From: CAVQCT01 sp964371785
GTDB lineage: Bacteria > Zixibacteria > MSB-5A5 > GN15 > FEB-12
DNA length: 64,000 nt
Assembly (NCBI GenBank): GCA_964371785.1
Contig: CAYJOL010000008.1
Span: forward strand, 93,846-157,845
Reading direction: 5' to 3'
A program made the translations under genes and the position numbers. Below the pieces are notes generated by a model. It did not search any database and was not told the origin of the DNA. It saw nothing but the letters and a program-made list of their open reading frames with translations. How positions within the stretch are numbered: the first letter of the stretch is position 1; each line of letters starts with the position of its first letter. Positions 8,470-17,965 of the stretch are shown in pieces.

Positions 8470-10305
8470 ATGCAGGATGACAATCCGCAGTCAAATGCCG
8501 GCCTAAAGACCGGGCAGGTTATATCTCACTTTCGGATCGAGGGTAAACTCGGCTCAGGCGGCATGGGTGAGGTCTACCTGGCACAGGACACGGTTCTGCA
8601 AAGGCGGGTGGCGCTGAAACTTCTGTTGCCCGTACTCTGCCGAGACGCGAATCACCGGCAGCGGTTTCTCCGCGAGGCCCGGACCGTAGCCTCGTTGGAC
8701 CATCCCAATATCATCAAAATCTTCGAAGTGGCCGAGCATGGGGGTCGTCCCTTCTTTGCCATGCAGTATATCGACGGTCGCACGCTCGCGGTACTTTCAA
8801 AGGATTCGATGCTCAGTCCCGAGGAGACAGTGGGTCTTGCCGTGGCGATCAGCGATGGCCTCGCCGCCGCGCATCAACACGGGATTATACACAGGGATCT
8901 CAAACCGGCCAATATTCTGGTCGATCGTTTGAACCATGTCTACCTGATGGATTTCGGATTGGCCGCTGTGGGGAGTCCGGGACTAACCAATAACGACGAC
9001 GACACGGTGACGAAGCTTACACTCGCGGGATGCCCGGTGGGGACAGTCGCGTATATGGCGCCCGAGCAGCTTCGCGGTCAACCCGTCACGGAGGCGGCCG
9101 ACATTTTTGCGCTCGGCATCATACTCTACGAACTGGCCACCGGCGAGCATCCATTTCCCGGCAACACTCTTGCACTCAGGGCCTCAAGTATTCTGAGAGA
9201 CGAGCCGCGTCCGCTGGCGGAGCGTAACCGGCTTCTCCCGCCGGACTTTGCGCGAATCGTCGGACGCTGCCTCAAGAAAGACCCTACGCGGAGATTCCAG
9301 ACCGCGCAGGAAGTCCGCAATGAGCTCGTAGATATGCAAGAATCGGCCGCCCAGACTGGCTTCGTGGAGAAACCGGGCGATGCGACGCCGGTTGGTCGGG
9401 GCGCTCCCGGGCAGAAAGAGTTTGTATTGGGGACCAATCTCGTTCGTATGCTTGCGCACCGGTCGCCGCAAATGATCGGCGACTCCATGACCTATCTGGA
9501 TAATGAGTGCGCATCCGATCGGTTGATTATATACCTGCACGGAATGGGACTTGACGAGCGGTCTCTCGTCGACGTATTGAGTCTTGTGCCGTATCGGGCG
9601 GTAGCGCCTTCGCTGTACGGCTTCGGCCCACACGCGAAAAACCGGACCCCGTTGTCGCTCGACGACCACTCGATCCTGCTTGGCGCCTTCATACGCGATA
9701 TTATCGCCCGAACGAGGCCGCGCCAGATCGTCCTGGCCGGGGTTTCGTCAGGTTCGGATCACTTGTTGCGCCTGCTCGCCGCCGATAAGTCGCTGGGCCC
9801 GCAGATACATGGCCTGCTGCTGTTGGGGTGCAACCTCGACTCCCGGACCAGTTTCAATTCACGCTTCTTCGCGGAACTGCAGGCGGATAATCCCGAAGAG
9901 ATGCTCAGCGCGGTGAAAAACGTCAGCTCACGTCTGGACACGTTCGATCAATGGCTTCTCGTGCACTCCTATATGGTTCAGGTGCTGAAGAAATTCGGCA
10001 CGGACCTCGCCGCTTTACGGCAATACGCCGGCGACATCGTGCAGCCAGTTTTGGCGCGGGGCCAGGAGAACTTTGTGGAATGGTACGCCACAGCGCTTGC
10101 CGCCGTGCCGGTGGTACGATTCGTCTTTTTTCTCGAAGAGACCGAGCCTGTCAATGAGCTACTGCGTCGGCACCTTGATACCGGTATGCTCGGCGAGCAC
10201 AATGTCGAGCAGACGATCATCCGGGAGGACGTACCGCACATGCAATTGCTCTGTCCGGATGTGACCATCCGCAATACGCACAGGGTTTTCGACGCAATCG
10301 GCTGA
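8470..10305 (+). CDS. Ser/Thr protein kinase fused to a C-terminal alpha/beta-hydrolase
   Basis: 611 aa. Residues about 20-290 form a complete bacterial Hanks-type kinase: glycine loop LGSGGMGEV (27-35), ATP lysine K50, helix-C Glu69, catalytic HRDLKPAN (141-148), DFG (161-163) and APEQLRG in the activation segment. There is no transmembrane helix, so it is cytosolic. After a linker, residues about 345-611 have an alpha/beta-hydrolase pattern: LIIYLHGMGLDE (oxyanion region), nucleophile elbow GVSSGS near 424-429 and a late PHM histidine. Kinases of this kind usually carry PASTA, TPR or propeller domains; a hydrolase fusion is less usual and hints that the kinase controls, or is controlled by, the hydrolase. 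A promoter is visible at 8365 and a terminator at 10322. The kinase call is certain, the hydrolase substrate unknown. Confidence 0.92.
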   Translation: MQDDNPQSNAGLKTGQVISHFRIEGKLGSGGMGEVYLAQDTVLQRRVALKLLLPVLCRDANHRQRFLREARTVASLDHPNIIKIFEVAEHGGRPFFAMQYIDGRTLAVLSKDSMLSPEETVGLAVAISDGLAAAHQHGIIHRDLKPANILVDRLNHVYLMDFGLAAVGSPGLTNNDDDTVTKLTLAGCPVGTVAYMAPEQLRGQPVTEAADIFALGIILYELATGEHPFPGNTLALRASSILRDEPRPLAERNRLLPPDFARIVGRCLKKDPTRRFQTAQEVRNELVDMQESAAQTGFVEKPGDATPVGRGAPGQKEFVLGTNLVRMLAHRSPQMIGDSMTYLDNECASDRLIIYLHGMGLDERSLVDVLSLVPYRAVAPSLYGFGPHAKNRTPLSLDDHSILLGAFIRDIIARTRPRQIVLAGVSSGSDHLLRLLAADKSLGPQIHGLLLLGCNLDSRTSFNSRFFAELQADNPEEMLSAVKNVSSRLDTFDQWLLVHSYMVQVLKKFGTDLAALRQYAGDIVQPVLARGQENFVEWYATALAAVPVVRFVFFLEETEPVNELLRRHLDTGMLGEHNVEQTIIREDVPHMQLLCPDVTIRNTHRVFDAIG

Positions 10306-10321
10306 GTCCACGAAGCACAAC

Positions 10322-10363
10322 GCCCGCGGGGTTCATACCGGGTGGCGCCCCGGGGGCTTTCTT
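10322..10363 (+). terminator. intrinsic terminator after the kinase gene
   Basis: GC-rich inverted repeat GCCCGCGGGG / CCCCGGGGGC (10-bp stem with one mismatch, 16-base loop) followed by TTTCTT, 17 bases after the stop codon and between convergent genes. Confidence 0.65.
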
Positions 10364-10436
10364 GCGCATCCTGAAATGTCCTCGCCGCAGTCCAAATCAA
10401 TGTGTGATCAGCAATCGCACGGCCTTGCCGGATCCC

Positions 10437-12302
10437 TCATTCAAACAGGTCCTTCAGCGTTATTGGTATGGTCATCGGCTTGCCGTCGCGCACCAGGTCA
10501 AAGCTGAGCGTCGATCCAATCGGTCCTTTAAGCATCTCGCGCACTTTGACAATCCCCCCGAGTTCATCGAGACTCTTGCCATTGATCGCAGTGACTTTAT
10601 CGTCTTTCTGGAATCCCGCAGTTGCGGCCGGTGTTCCGGGTGCAGCCATGAGGACGGTTGGCTGATTATCATCGCCGATCATGAGTTGAAGGCCGCTGCG
10701 ATCGGTCGGGAAGACACGGTCGAAGTCTTTTCCCTGTTCCACGATGACTTTCTCCCGGGAGTAGTCGAGATACAGGTTGAAATGGCGGAACAGGTCATTG
10801 CCTGCGTTTCCGGTCATTTCGGTTCTGGAAAACGCGCCCTTGCCCTTTGCGGTCGGAATACCTACCAGCAGATTGGGGACAACAAATCCTGCCATGCTGA
10901 TTTCGCCGAACTTTGCCATCGTGGTGACCTGGCCGCCGCCGGCGCCGAAACTCATCCTCTCAACTCCGGGATGACCTAACAGGCCGTGTGACTCGGAGTA
11001 CGGATACAGGAAGTCCAGGCCGGATGCGCCCAAATCGAGATCCCAGCTTCCACGGTATTGGCTGTCGACCGCAATCTGAATCTGAAACATATTGTTTTTC
11101 GCCAACGGGGCATCGAGCACCACACCGGCTCCGCTGTACGTGAAGCTCTCAGGATCATAGAACGTGAGCAGTTCGTTGGCGTAGTCGACTTTCGTGACCA
11201 GGCGCGATAGGAAATCGTAGCCGAGAATCCCACCTATTTCGAGGCCCATCGTCTTGCGGAATAATTCGTTGATGCCGATAGCGGCGACTTTCTGCGAATC
11301 GAAGGTCAGCCCGTTCAACTCAAATGCCGGCAGGGTGGTAAAGGCAACATCTACCGTATGCGTGGTCCCTTGCCCGGTAAGCTGTCCTTTGACCTCCAGG
11401 CCCAACTCCTTGGCGAAATCTGTTTCGACAACTGTCATTTCGGCGCCCGAATCGAGAACCCAGAGCTTCGTCTTACCGTTGATGGTCAGGGGCAGATAGA
11501 TGTGTAATTCCATGAATTTGAATGGTACTTCAACCATGTTTTTTCCCGGTGGGAAATGGAAATCCCGTTTCTGCTCCGACGGTGGGTCGAACAGACCAGC
11601 GTCGATAGGCAGATTTATCTCGATCGACGAGAACTTGATCGTGGTACGTTGCCCGGTCGGGAGCTCCAATTGATGCACTTCAAACGGTATCAGGACTCCC
11701 TTTATCATACGAAAATCACGGTTTATCGTCTCGATTGTCCCTTCGGGCTTGATCACTACGGTCTTGATCGGATAGTAGCTTACGGTATCGTAGAAATCAT
11801 AGAAGATAAACGTGTTGATCGAGTTGGTAGTTTTGATCACGTAGCAGGTCGAGCCGTCGGCTGTGTCGAGGCGATCAAAGGTTACACTGAATTCCCTGGC
11901 GCCTCGCTTCATATGCTCCCGTGCGGCCATGAGGACGCCCAGCTGGCGTTCTTTGATTGTAGCGGTATCGCGGGCAATCTGCAGTTTGCCGTTCTGGTCG
12001 ATTCGCCAGCCGAACTGACCATTATCACCGGAAACCTGTCGCAACACCTTGATGTCGAACTCCTGGCGCGACTTGTCAGGCATCTCGTTCCAGGTCTCAA
12101 TTGTCCCTTCCAGCCCGGCCCCCTCGATCACCACTGTTCCGTTCATATGGATCGTGCGGACCGAATCGAGTCTTGCCCAACCTCCCGTTGCAGAGACGTT
12201 CCGGTCAAGAATAACGTATGGGTCAACAGGGGCGGCCATGACATTCACTCCAACGAGCGCGATTACAATCAATTCCGGCAGAATCTTTGTCAGTCGACTC
12301 AT
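10437..12302 (-). CDS. secreted retropepsin-like aspartyl protease with PDZ domain
   Basis: 621 aa with a signal peptide ending near VMAAP. Residues about 30-240 resemble the lipoprotein-carrier/outer-membrane lipoprotein-sorting fold (YVILDRNVSATGGW, then tryptophan-rich strands). Next come two aspartyl-protease lobes: VLDSGAEMTVV is a canonical D-S/T-G active site and SWDLDLGASGLDFLY is a second, altered D-LGASG motif. A C-terminal PDZ domain follows (PGTPAATAGFQKDDKVTAI). This architecture is seen in periplasmic proteases of Acidobacteria and FCB bacteria. Start: ATG at 12302 with AAAGGAG at about 10 bases is preferred over the in-frame TTG at 12311, which would be too close to that site. 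Convergent with the kinase gene. The substrate is unknown. Confidence 0.88.
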   Translation of the reverse strand: MSRLTKILPELIVIALVGVNVMAAPVDPYVILDRNVSATGGWARLDSVRTIHMNGTVVIEGAGLEGTIETWNEMPDKSRQEFDIKVLRQVSGDNGQFGWRIDQNGKLQIARDTATIKERQLGVLMAAREHMKRGAREFSVTFDRLDTADGSTCYVIKTTNSINTFIFYDFYDTVSYYPIKTVVIKPEGTIETINRDFRMIKGVLIPFEVHQLELPTGQRTTIKFSSIEINLPIDAGLFDPPSEQKRDFHFPPGKNMVEVPFKFMELHIYLPLTINGKTKLWVLDSGAEMTVVETDFAKELGLEVKGQLTGQGTTHTVDVAFTTLPAFELNGLTFDSQKVAAIGINELFRKTMGLEIGGILGYDFLSRLVTKVDYANELLTFYDPESFTYSGAGVVLDAPLAKNNMFQIQIAVDSQYRGSWDLDLGASGLDFLYPYSESHGLLGHPGVERMSFGAGGGQVTTMAKFGEISMAGFVVPNLLVGIPTAKGKGAFSRTEMTGNAGNDLFRHFNLYLDYSREKVIVEQGKDFDRVFPTDRSGLQLMIGDDNQPTVLMAAPGTPAATAGFQKDDKVTAINGKSLDELGGIVKVREMLKGPIGSTLSFDLVRDGKPMTIPITLKDLFE

Positions 12303-12730
12303 AATATACAAACTCCTTTCAAGGAATAATTCAAAACGTTGTTTCAGCCGCAGGTGCCGTCAGTACGCACATGTCGCAGTCGTGCCTTATCGGTCGGCGG
12401 TCCATTTCCACAGTAGACTTACGGATTTGCGGGCGGATTGTTGTCCGACATTTGTTGGGTGTTTCTGTCACAACTGACTCATCAGTCAGCGGCCGGAAAA
12501 ACGGGTAGTGACGGCAGATTGAATTCTGCGACATTCTGTTCTACCAATCCGGTCCCATCAGGTTTGTAGAATTCTTGAGGAGAAATGAAAACCCGTCGCA
12601 AACTTATGAGTCCCCCGGCCAATTGAGCTCGCGAAGCGAGTCGGCAAAAGCGGCAGTATTTGGCGCTAAAGAGACCTGGCTGAATCGACCTGCTCCTCAA
12701 ATACAACCGCTACCGCCTCAATGTATGGTC
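12303..12730. other. intergenic region without a convincing gene
   Basis: 428 bp. The only notable item is a 13-codon plus-strand frame (MKTRRKLMSPPAN) after a good GAGGAGAA ribosome site at about 12580, followed in the same frame by 18 more open codons. It could be a gene scar; no family recognised. Confidence 0.3.
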
Positions 12731-14203
12731 CTACTTCAGCAGCAGCATTTTCTTTGTCTGGACCACGTCATCAGCAGTCAAACGATAGAGGTATACACCG
12801 GTCGAGACTGTTTTGCCGTAATCGTCAGCACCGTCCCACTGCACTTGATATAATCCGGCCGGTCTCGACTCATCGACTAATGTCCGCACGCGCTGACCAA
12901 GGAGATTGAATACTTCTATCTTTACGCTGGCGCGATGGTCAAGGCTGTAATCGATCGTCGTGCCCGGGTTAAAAGGATTGGGGTAGTTGTTACCGAGATG
13001 GAAGACGCATGGCTGGACTTCGGCAGCATCATTCACATCCACAGGGCTGTCCGGTCCAAGCTTGACGACGTAGAAATCATCATCGCCGGCGCCGTAGGAA
13101 TCGGTCCTTCCGGCGATTATATAGCCACCATCAGAAGTTTGCTTTACGCAATAGGAACGCTCGTATTGGTCTCCGCCCACGGTTTTAGTCCAGAGGGTGT
13201 CTCCATTGGCATCGGTGCGGATGAGATAAATATCGGTTGGATCCATGCCCGCGTTACGGTACATCTCTCCGGTCATGATAAATCCGCCGTCGTTCGTCTG
13301 ATCAATCCCGTAGCCGAGATCGGGGGCAGGATTCCGGTATCTTCGCGACCAGAGAGTATCACCGACCGAATTGAGTCTGAGAAGCCAGAAATCTTCGTCC
13401 TCCGGAGGGTTGAAAGCCCTATCGCCGAAAGCAACATAACCGCCATCGGCCAACTGCACAATCGACCAGCCGGCACCGACACCGCCATATCCCTTGATCC
13501 AGGTCGTATCGCCGTATTTGTCTATCTTGACAATGTATATGGCTCCGGCCGTACCAATAGCGATTGCACCGCTGTCGGCCGTGGGAATGACGCGGTTCAG
13601 GTGCTGGGTACCGACCCTGTCGACCAGGACATGATTCTGCTTTACACCGTCGGCGTCGGTCCTTACGATGTTGATGCCCCAATCATACTTTCCCTGCAAT
13701 GTGGAGAAGTAATATGAGTAGCCGACCATGATATAGCCGCCATTGAGTGTCTGACACACGTCGTAGGCGTAGTCCGTGGTAGTGTCGTAATCGTAGTCGT
13801 CATCCCACAGTAAATCTCCCAGGGCATCGAGCTTCATCAGGTAGAAATTGGCTGATTCGGCGCCGAACTGACCACTACCGTAACCGGCCACGATTAATCC
13901 TCCGTCACTTGTCTCCTTGGCACTGGCGGCTTCGTCCGCGCAATCCTGCGTGCCATACGTTTTGTCCCAGGCAAAGCTCCCGTCTTGATTCAGCTTGACG
14001 ATATAGATATCCCTATCGCCATGAAGAGTTGATCCGGTGTATCCCGTTACGACATATCCGTGGTCCGAGGTCTCGTCGACATACCATGCCCATTCAAAGC
14101 TGGCCCCTCCAAACGTTCGCGTCCAGAGCGTGTCGGGAGCGGCGGCCGAGACCAGACTTGACGCCGACATTAGAAATACCAATGCGAGAGCAATCTTATA
14201 CAT
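12731..14203 (-). CDS. secreted beta-propeller-like repeat protein with FlgD/T9SS-type sorting domain
   Basis: 490 aa: signal peptide (MYKIALALVFLMSASSLVSA), then about seven repeats of roughly 50 residues with the pattern SDGGYIIAGYT...DIYLIKLDANGDTLW, which build a propeller-like domain. A C-terminal domain of about 85 residues starts at NNYPNPFNPGTTIDYSL and contains VFNLLGQRVRTLVD and GVYLYRL. That C-terminal module is the type-A sorting/FlgD-like Ig domain attached to secreted surface proteins of FCB candidate phyla. The protein is probably exported and surface-anchored or released. ATG follows AAGGAG by 7 bases. No enzymatic motif is visible. Confidence 0.9.
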   Translation of the reverse strand: MYKIALALVFLMSASSLVSAAAPDTLWTRTFGGASFEWAWYVDETSDHGYVVTGYTGSTLHGDRDIYIVKLNQDGSFAWDKTYGTQDCADEAASAKETSDGGLIVAGYGSGQFGAESANFYLMKLDALGDLLWDDDYDYDTTTDYAYDVCQTLNGGYIMVGYSYYFSTLQGKYDWGINIVRTDADGVKQNHVLVDRVGTQHLNRVIPTADSGAIAIGTAGAIYIVKIDKYGDTTWIKGYGGVGAGWSIVQLADGGYVAFGDRAFNPPEDEDFWLLRLNSVGDTLWSRRYRNPAPDLGYGIDQTNDGGFIMTGEMYRNAGMDPTDIYLIRTDANGDTLWTKTVGGDQYERSYCVKQTSDGGYIIAGRTDSYGAGDDDFYVVKLGPDSPVDVNDAAEVQPCVFHLGNNYPNPFNPGTTIDYSLDHRASVKIEVFNLLGQRVRTLVDESRPAGLYQVQWDGADDYGKTVSTGVYLYRLTADDVVQTKKMLLLK

Positions 14204-14987
14204 TGGGAATCTCCTTAGTTATTGAGTAACCTTTTTCAAGCTTGGGGCTCCTGCGGAATCTACGCTGTTATGTGAAGCGAGCCCGCCGCGAATGCAATAA
14301 TAGACTGAGTGCTCCGCAATATAGCACTCCATCCAAGTCAGTCAAGGCCAATAGCAATTGCAGGTTTAATCTCAATCAGAAATTCTCCTCTTTCCTCAGC
14401 AGGAAACGTCGGTAACAGGGCAGTAACAATTCTCGAATTCTGAGGTGATCCTACAACCTGCCGCTTGCTGCACCCGTGCGAGTCTCGGTCCGGACATCAT
14501 AATGAATGATTGGCTCATTCGCTCACGGTGTGTTCCTTCGTTAGAAAAGGTAGGAGCTACAGCAGATTTTCAAGTCTCGACGTTCGTACGACAGCTGTGA
14601 GCAAAACACACTGGACCACCACCGTGACGCTTGAAACTAGAAAGATGATGCTCACCGCCTGAAAATCACTCGGTATTGATTGACATGTTGGATAGTTTTG
14701 TCTTTACTTGATACATGACTTGGGCAGTTTCCGCCAATCTCAGTTTCCTTTTACCACGGGAAGATAATACCCACAAATTGATAGTCTCCGCATCCATGGC
14801 GGCTTGCCGGATAGTAATTCCGGAGCTGTTTGCTATCAGCGGTACGGATAGTGACATTCCAGTTAACCCGAATTTCAAAAACAGTCCCCTAATAGCCTGG
14901 TGAGCATAACGAGATGAATTGCACACATATCAGGTCACATTTTGGCCGCACGATCTGCGGCAGATTAACCACACGAAGGGATGAATT
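14204..14987. other. long intergenic region between divergent genes
   Basis: 784 bp, presumably holding promoters for the divergent genes. A minus-strand frame of 86 codons (14666-14926) has no ribosome site and no recognisable family, so I do not call it a gene. No repeats or RNA gene recognised. Confidence 0.4.
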
Positions 14988-15647
14988 ATGAGATTGATTA
15001 CGGTACTTCTTGCGACATTCCTGGTCCTCGTCAGTTCTGCGCTGGCCGAACGGACTGTTCCCGGCGTGACCGGCGTGGGTGTCAAACTTGGATTCGGGTA
15101 CGCCACTCTGGACAACACCGTGCCGGAATTCTCCGATGAAGAGAGTTTCGCAGGCGGGACATTTGGCGCCTTCTTGACCTACAGTTTCACGCCTGCCTTC
15201 TCGGTGCAACCTGAGTTGCTGTTTGTGGCGAAAGGAGCGGGCGGTTCATTCTTCAGGGGACGGAGCTGGCGGCACGACTATCTGGAAATCCCGGTGGTGG
15301 CGAAATATTGCCTCTCGACACAAACCAAGGTGAAGCCTCACCTTTACATGGGACCGGCTCTGGCCTTCTTGTTATCCGCGGAATTCAGATCGTCGATCAT
15401 CGGCGATGATATCGATGTCGCGGATGCGATGAAAAGCACGGATTTCAGTATGGTAATGGGCGGGGCGCTTGAATATCGTCGCTGGACTCTGGATGTCCGC
15501 TACGATCTTGGCCTGATTAATGTCTATGACCCTGACGAATGGAATCGACTCCTTGGCGCGGAAGATCCGACTGACATATACCACATGGAACAAAACGATA
15601 CTGTGGCCAACAGGTTTTTCTCATTCGCGCTTTGCTTCACGTTCTAG
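14988..15647 (+). CDS. outer-membrane beta-barrel protein (PorT/OmpA-barrel-like)
   Basis: 219 aa with a signal peptide cleaved near SSALA. The mature part alternates hydrophobic and polar residues with glycine-rich turns (VGVKLGFGYATL, PAFSVQPELLFVAKGAG, YLEIPVVAKY, HLYMGPALAFLL) and ends in an aromatic residue (FSFALCFTF), as expected for a small 8-10-stranded outer-membrane barrel. The YLEIPVVAKY element is typical of PorT-family/outer-membrane beta-barrel domain proteins of the FCB group. ATG is preceded by AAGGGA. No specific function can be read. Confidence 0.82.
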   Translation: MRLITVLLATFLVLVSSALAERTVPGVTGVGVKLGFGYATLDNTVPEFSDEESFAGGTFGAFLTYSFTPAFSVQPELLFVAKGAGGSFFRGRSWRHDYLEIPVVAKYCLSTQTKVKPHLYMGPALAFLLSAEFRSSIIGDDIDVADAMKSTDFSMVMGGALEYRRWTLDVRYDLGLINVYDPDEWNRLLGAEDPTDIYHMEQNDTVANRFFSFALCFTF

Positions 15648-15750
15648 CCGGTTTCTGGCCGGGAGCAAGTCTCGATGCGAGCAGGGCTTGCCGAGCGTTC
15701 CATGATTCTGATCGATTCCACTGAATTGACCGCTTGGAAGGGAGATAGCG

Positions 15751-16572
15751 TTGCTGATACCCAGGGTTCGACACAAATATGTTATAGCATTGGTGTTCTC
15801 CGTGACGGTGCTACTGACGGCATCCGCCATAGCCGAGAACTCCCCGGAGATGTTCCAGTTAATACGGACGGGACCCGGCCTGACGTTGCACAAGGATTTG
15901 TTTATGCTGCCCGTCACTTTCTCCGACGTATATTTCGGCGCCAGAACGGAGGCGGTGTTTCAAATGAGCGCCAAGTACCGCCTGTTTGAAACTCCGATTT
16001 ACTTTGCCTACACCCAGATATCCTTCTGGCAGGCGTATGACGAGAACAACTCGGCGCCTTTTCGGGAGACGGACTATAATCCTGAACTTTTCTTCCGCAC
16101 GAAGCAGTTTCCTCTCTGGAATGGCCAGTTCGGCGCTGATTTAGGAATTGAGCACGAATCAAACGGCCAGAAGCCCCCGATCTCACGAAGTTGGAATCTG
16201 CTTTACGCCGGCCCGTACTACTATCACTCCGATCTACTTGTGTATCTCAAGCTTCGCTATCGGATACCCGAAGACGAGAAGGAGTCTCCCGACGCGGCTG
16301 TCGGCGATGACAATCCCGACATTACGGACTATCTCGGGTACAGCGACCTTCATATATATTACCGCTTCTTGCGGAATCACACTGTTCACCTGATGATTCG
16401 AGGCAACCTGCGCACCGGAAACGGCGGTGCTATGGTGATGTATAGTCTGCCGGTTCCCAGGAGTACCACCAGCTTCTTCACCGTCAGAATAACGCAGGGA
16501 TATGGGGAGAGTCTCGTGGACTACAAGAAGTCACTCACCCGAGTGGGAATTGGCATCATGTTCGCCAAATGA
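15751..16572 (+). CDS. pldA: outer-membrane phospholipase A (OMPLA/PldA family)
   Basis: 273 aa with a signal peptide ending ASAIA. It has the full signature of the family: IYFAYTQISFWQAYD, PFRETDYNPELFF, then the catalytic stretch LGIEHESNGQ followed by SRSWNLLY. His and Ser of H-x-S plus Asn of RSWN correspond to the His142-Ser144-Asn156 triad of E. coli OMPLA. Later strands include RGNLRTGNGGAMV. The enzyme hydrolyses phospholipids misplaced in the outer leaflet, working as a calcium-dependent dimer. Start is TTG at 15751 with GGGAGA about 6 bases upstream. A bidirectional terminator follows. Confidence 0.93.
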   Translation: MLIPRVRHKYVIALVFSVTVLLTASAIAENSPEMFQLIRTGPGLTLHKDLFMLPVTFSDVYFGARTEAVFQMSAKYRLFETPIYFAYTQISFWQAYDENNSAPFRETDYNPELFFRTKQFPLWNGQFGADLGIEHESNGQKPPISRSWNLLYAGPYYYHSDLLVYLKLRYRIPEDEKESPDAAVGDDNPDITDYLGYSDLHIYYRFLRNHTVHLMIRGNLRTGNGGAMVMYSLPVPRSTTSFFTVRITQGYGESLVDYKKSLTRVGIGIMFAK

Positions 16573-16667
16573 GCGTTGACAACTTTTGCTTGAGTCTGAT
16601 GATAACGTGACAGCAAGGCAACCTGACCAGCGAGCCCCCAGATGCGCAATGCGCAAGTTGGTAATGG

Positions 16668-16734
16668 AAAAAAGGGCGGCCTGAAGTCCGTTCGATCAAA
16701 TCTGCGTTGTTCGGCGGCCGCCCGACCTTTTTTC
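16668..16734. terminator. bidirectional intrinsic terminator
   Basis: GGGCGGCC (16674-16681) and GGCCGCCC (16716-16723) form a perfect 8-bp stem, flanked by AAAAAA on the left and TTTTTT on the right. It can therefore end transcription from both convergent genes, pldA on plus and the secreted protein on minus. Confidence 0.75.
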
Positions 16735-17379
16735 CTATTTGTGTTTGGCTTTTCCTGTCTTCTCAGGTTTGCCCTTTTCTTTCTTCTCGTTCTTATCCCT
16801 GGCTTCAGTCTGCGACTTGTCCGCTTTACTCCGGAGTTCGGTGCTTATTGTGACGAAATTGCGACCCGCTTGACGTGACTTGACCACTTCATCCGGAGAA
16901 CAGTGGTAGTACTCAGATAGGAACCTCAAATTAGCCCAGTCAACAATCTCAGCGTCGGTCATATGGACTTTTTCTGACTTCTCGTGATCTTTGTGTTTGA
17001 AATGGCCATAAGCCTTGCCGTAAGGGGGACCGGGATCACGCTCAAGCGGGACATAGAAGACCCTCGGATTCAAGCCAAAATGCAGGGTAATGTCCAGCCA
17101 TGACATGCCGCCCACCCGAAGCTTCACTATAGCTGGAAGATCGACTCCCGCCGCCGAGGCAAGGATGAAGGCAACAGGTAATTCTTCTTCACCGATTTGT
17201 CCTCGGACTACCGTCACTTTCTCTTGCGGTGCCCGATAGTGCTCGCCGATGGCGAGGTGGAATTCTTTCAGACCATCCGGGTCCAACGATAATCCTACAT
17301 TGACTTCAGCATCGACGCTCGCTACCGACATACACGCCGATATCAGCGCGCCGAATATTAGAGAAGTTATTGTCTTCAT
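16735..17379 (-). CDS. secreted hypothetical protein with lysine-rich tail
   Basis: 214 aa from ATG at 17379, chosen because GAGGAG lies upstream and the signal peptide (MKTITSLIFGALISA, cleavage near SVDA) begins there; the frame is open further upstream. The middle part has FHLAIGEHYRAPQEKVTVV and GGMSWLDITLHFGLNPRVF, a pattern I have seen in uncharacterised secreted proteins but cannot name. The last 45 residues are almost only charged (KADKSQTEARDKNEKKEKG), a flexible basic tail. Convergent with pldA over a shared terminator. Function unknown. Confidence 0.75.
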   Translation of the reverse strand: MKTITSLIFGALISACMSVASVDAEVNVGLSLDPDGLKEFHLAIGEHYRAPQEKVTVVRGQIGEEELPVAFILASAAGVDLPAIVKLRVGGMSWLDITLHFGLNPRVFYVPLERDPGPPYGKAYGHFKHKDHEKSEKVHMTDAEIVDWANLRFLSEYYHCSPDEVVKSRQAGRNFVTISTELRSKADKSQTEARDKNEKKEKGKPEKTGKAKHK

Positions 17380-17647
17380 TGCACTTACTCCTCGCATAAA
17401 GCTGTTCGAAGTGAATCCGATGCGCCGCGCCACACGGCGGCTACTGGATATTATCGGCATCCATAGACGGCGAATCGCGGCACCGGCCAACATTGGTCAA
17501 CGTTTGAACACGCCTAAGATCTCTTCGTTCCAGATTCAATTCAGCGCAATAGTTTGGCGGGGGAGGGGCAGCGGAACTGTCGATATGAGCGAAATGATCT
17601 GAGCCTTGAAATTGAATTATTACCTCTCAATAGACGTGAAGCTCTGA

Positions 17648-17965
17648 TTACGCACGCCGGATCTTCTTCAATCGATACTTTTCTGGCTTCGAAGTCGTTC
17701 TTTCGATTATCTTCCTTGCCTCGAGATCAAGCTTCACCGTCTCCCCGTACCAGCCAATATCGCCGTCAAAGCTTTTTTGTAGATCTTTATTGAGCCTGCC
17801 CAACAGCTCGGCGTGGCTGAGTTCAGAATCTTGCAGGAGCGACAGTATAGCCTGCTTAAGCAGGTCATACTTCACCTTGCTGATATTTCGTCCGCTCTTG
17901 CCGGCAGGATGTTTCGTGAGAACTTTTGCCTCTTTCACTCTCACTTTTGGCTGGTCCTTTGTCAT
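17648..17965 (-). CDS. small winged-helix-like hypothetical protein
   Basis: 105 aa, cytosolic. HPAGKSGRNISKVKYDLLKQ is followed by a helical segment (LSHAELLGRLNKDLQ) and GDIGWYGETVKLDLEARKII, then ERTTSKPEKYRLKK. The pattern is a winged-helix arrangement (helix, turn, recognition-like helix, wing) seen in small uncharacterised proteins related to DUF6958-like families; that family name is a guess. ATG has AGGAG 6 bases upstream. No operon partner. Confidence 0.72.
   Translation of the reverse strand: MTKDQPKVRVKEAKVLTKHPAGKSGRNISKVKYDLLKQAILSLLQDSELSHAELLGRLNKDLQKSFDGDIGWYGETVKLDLEARKIIERTTSKPEKYRLKKIRRA

Noticed and set aside
10362..10979. 205-codon plus-strand frame opposite the aspartyl protease
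   Set aside because: Antisense shadow of a clear protease/PDZ gene.
11556..12329. 257-codon plus-strand frame opposite the aspartyl protease
   Set aside because: Antisense shadow; the minus strand has signal peptide, motifs and ribosome site.
12935..13717. 260-codon plus-strand frame opposite the sorting-domain protein
   Set aside because: Antisense shadow caused by the repeat structure of the real gene.
14666..14926. 86-codon minus-strand frame in the 784-bp gap
   Set aside because: No ribosome site, no start context, no recognisable domain; residue use is not protein-like enough to call.
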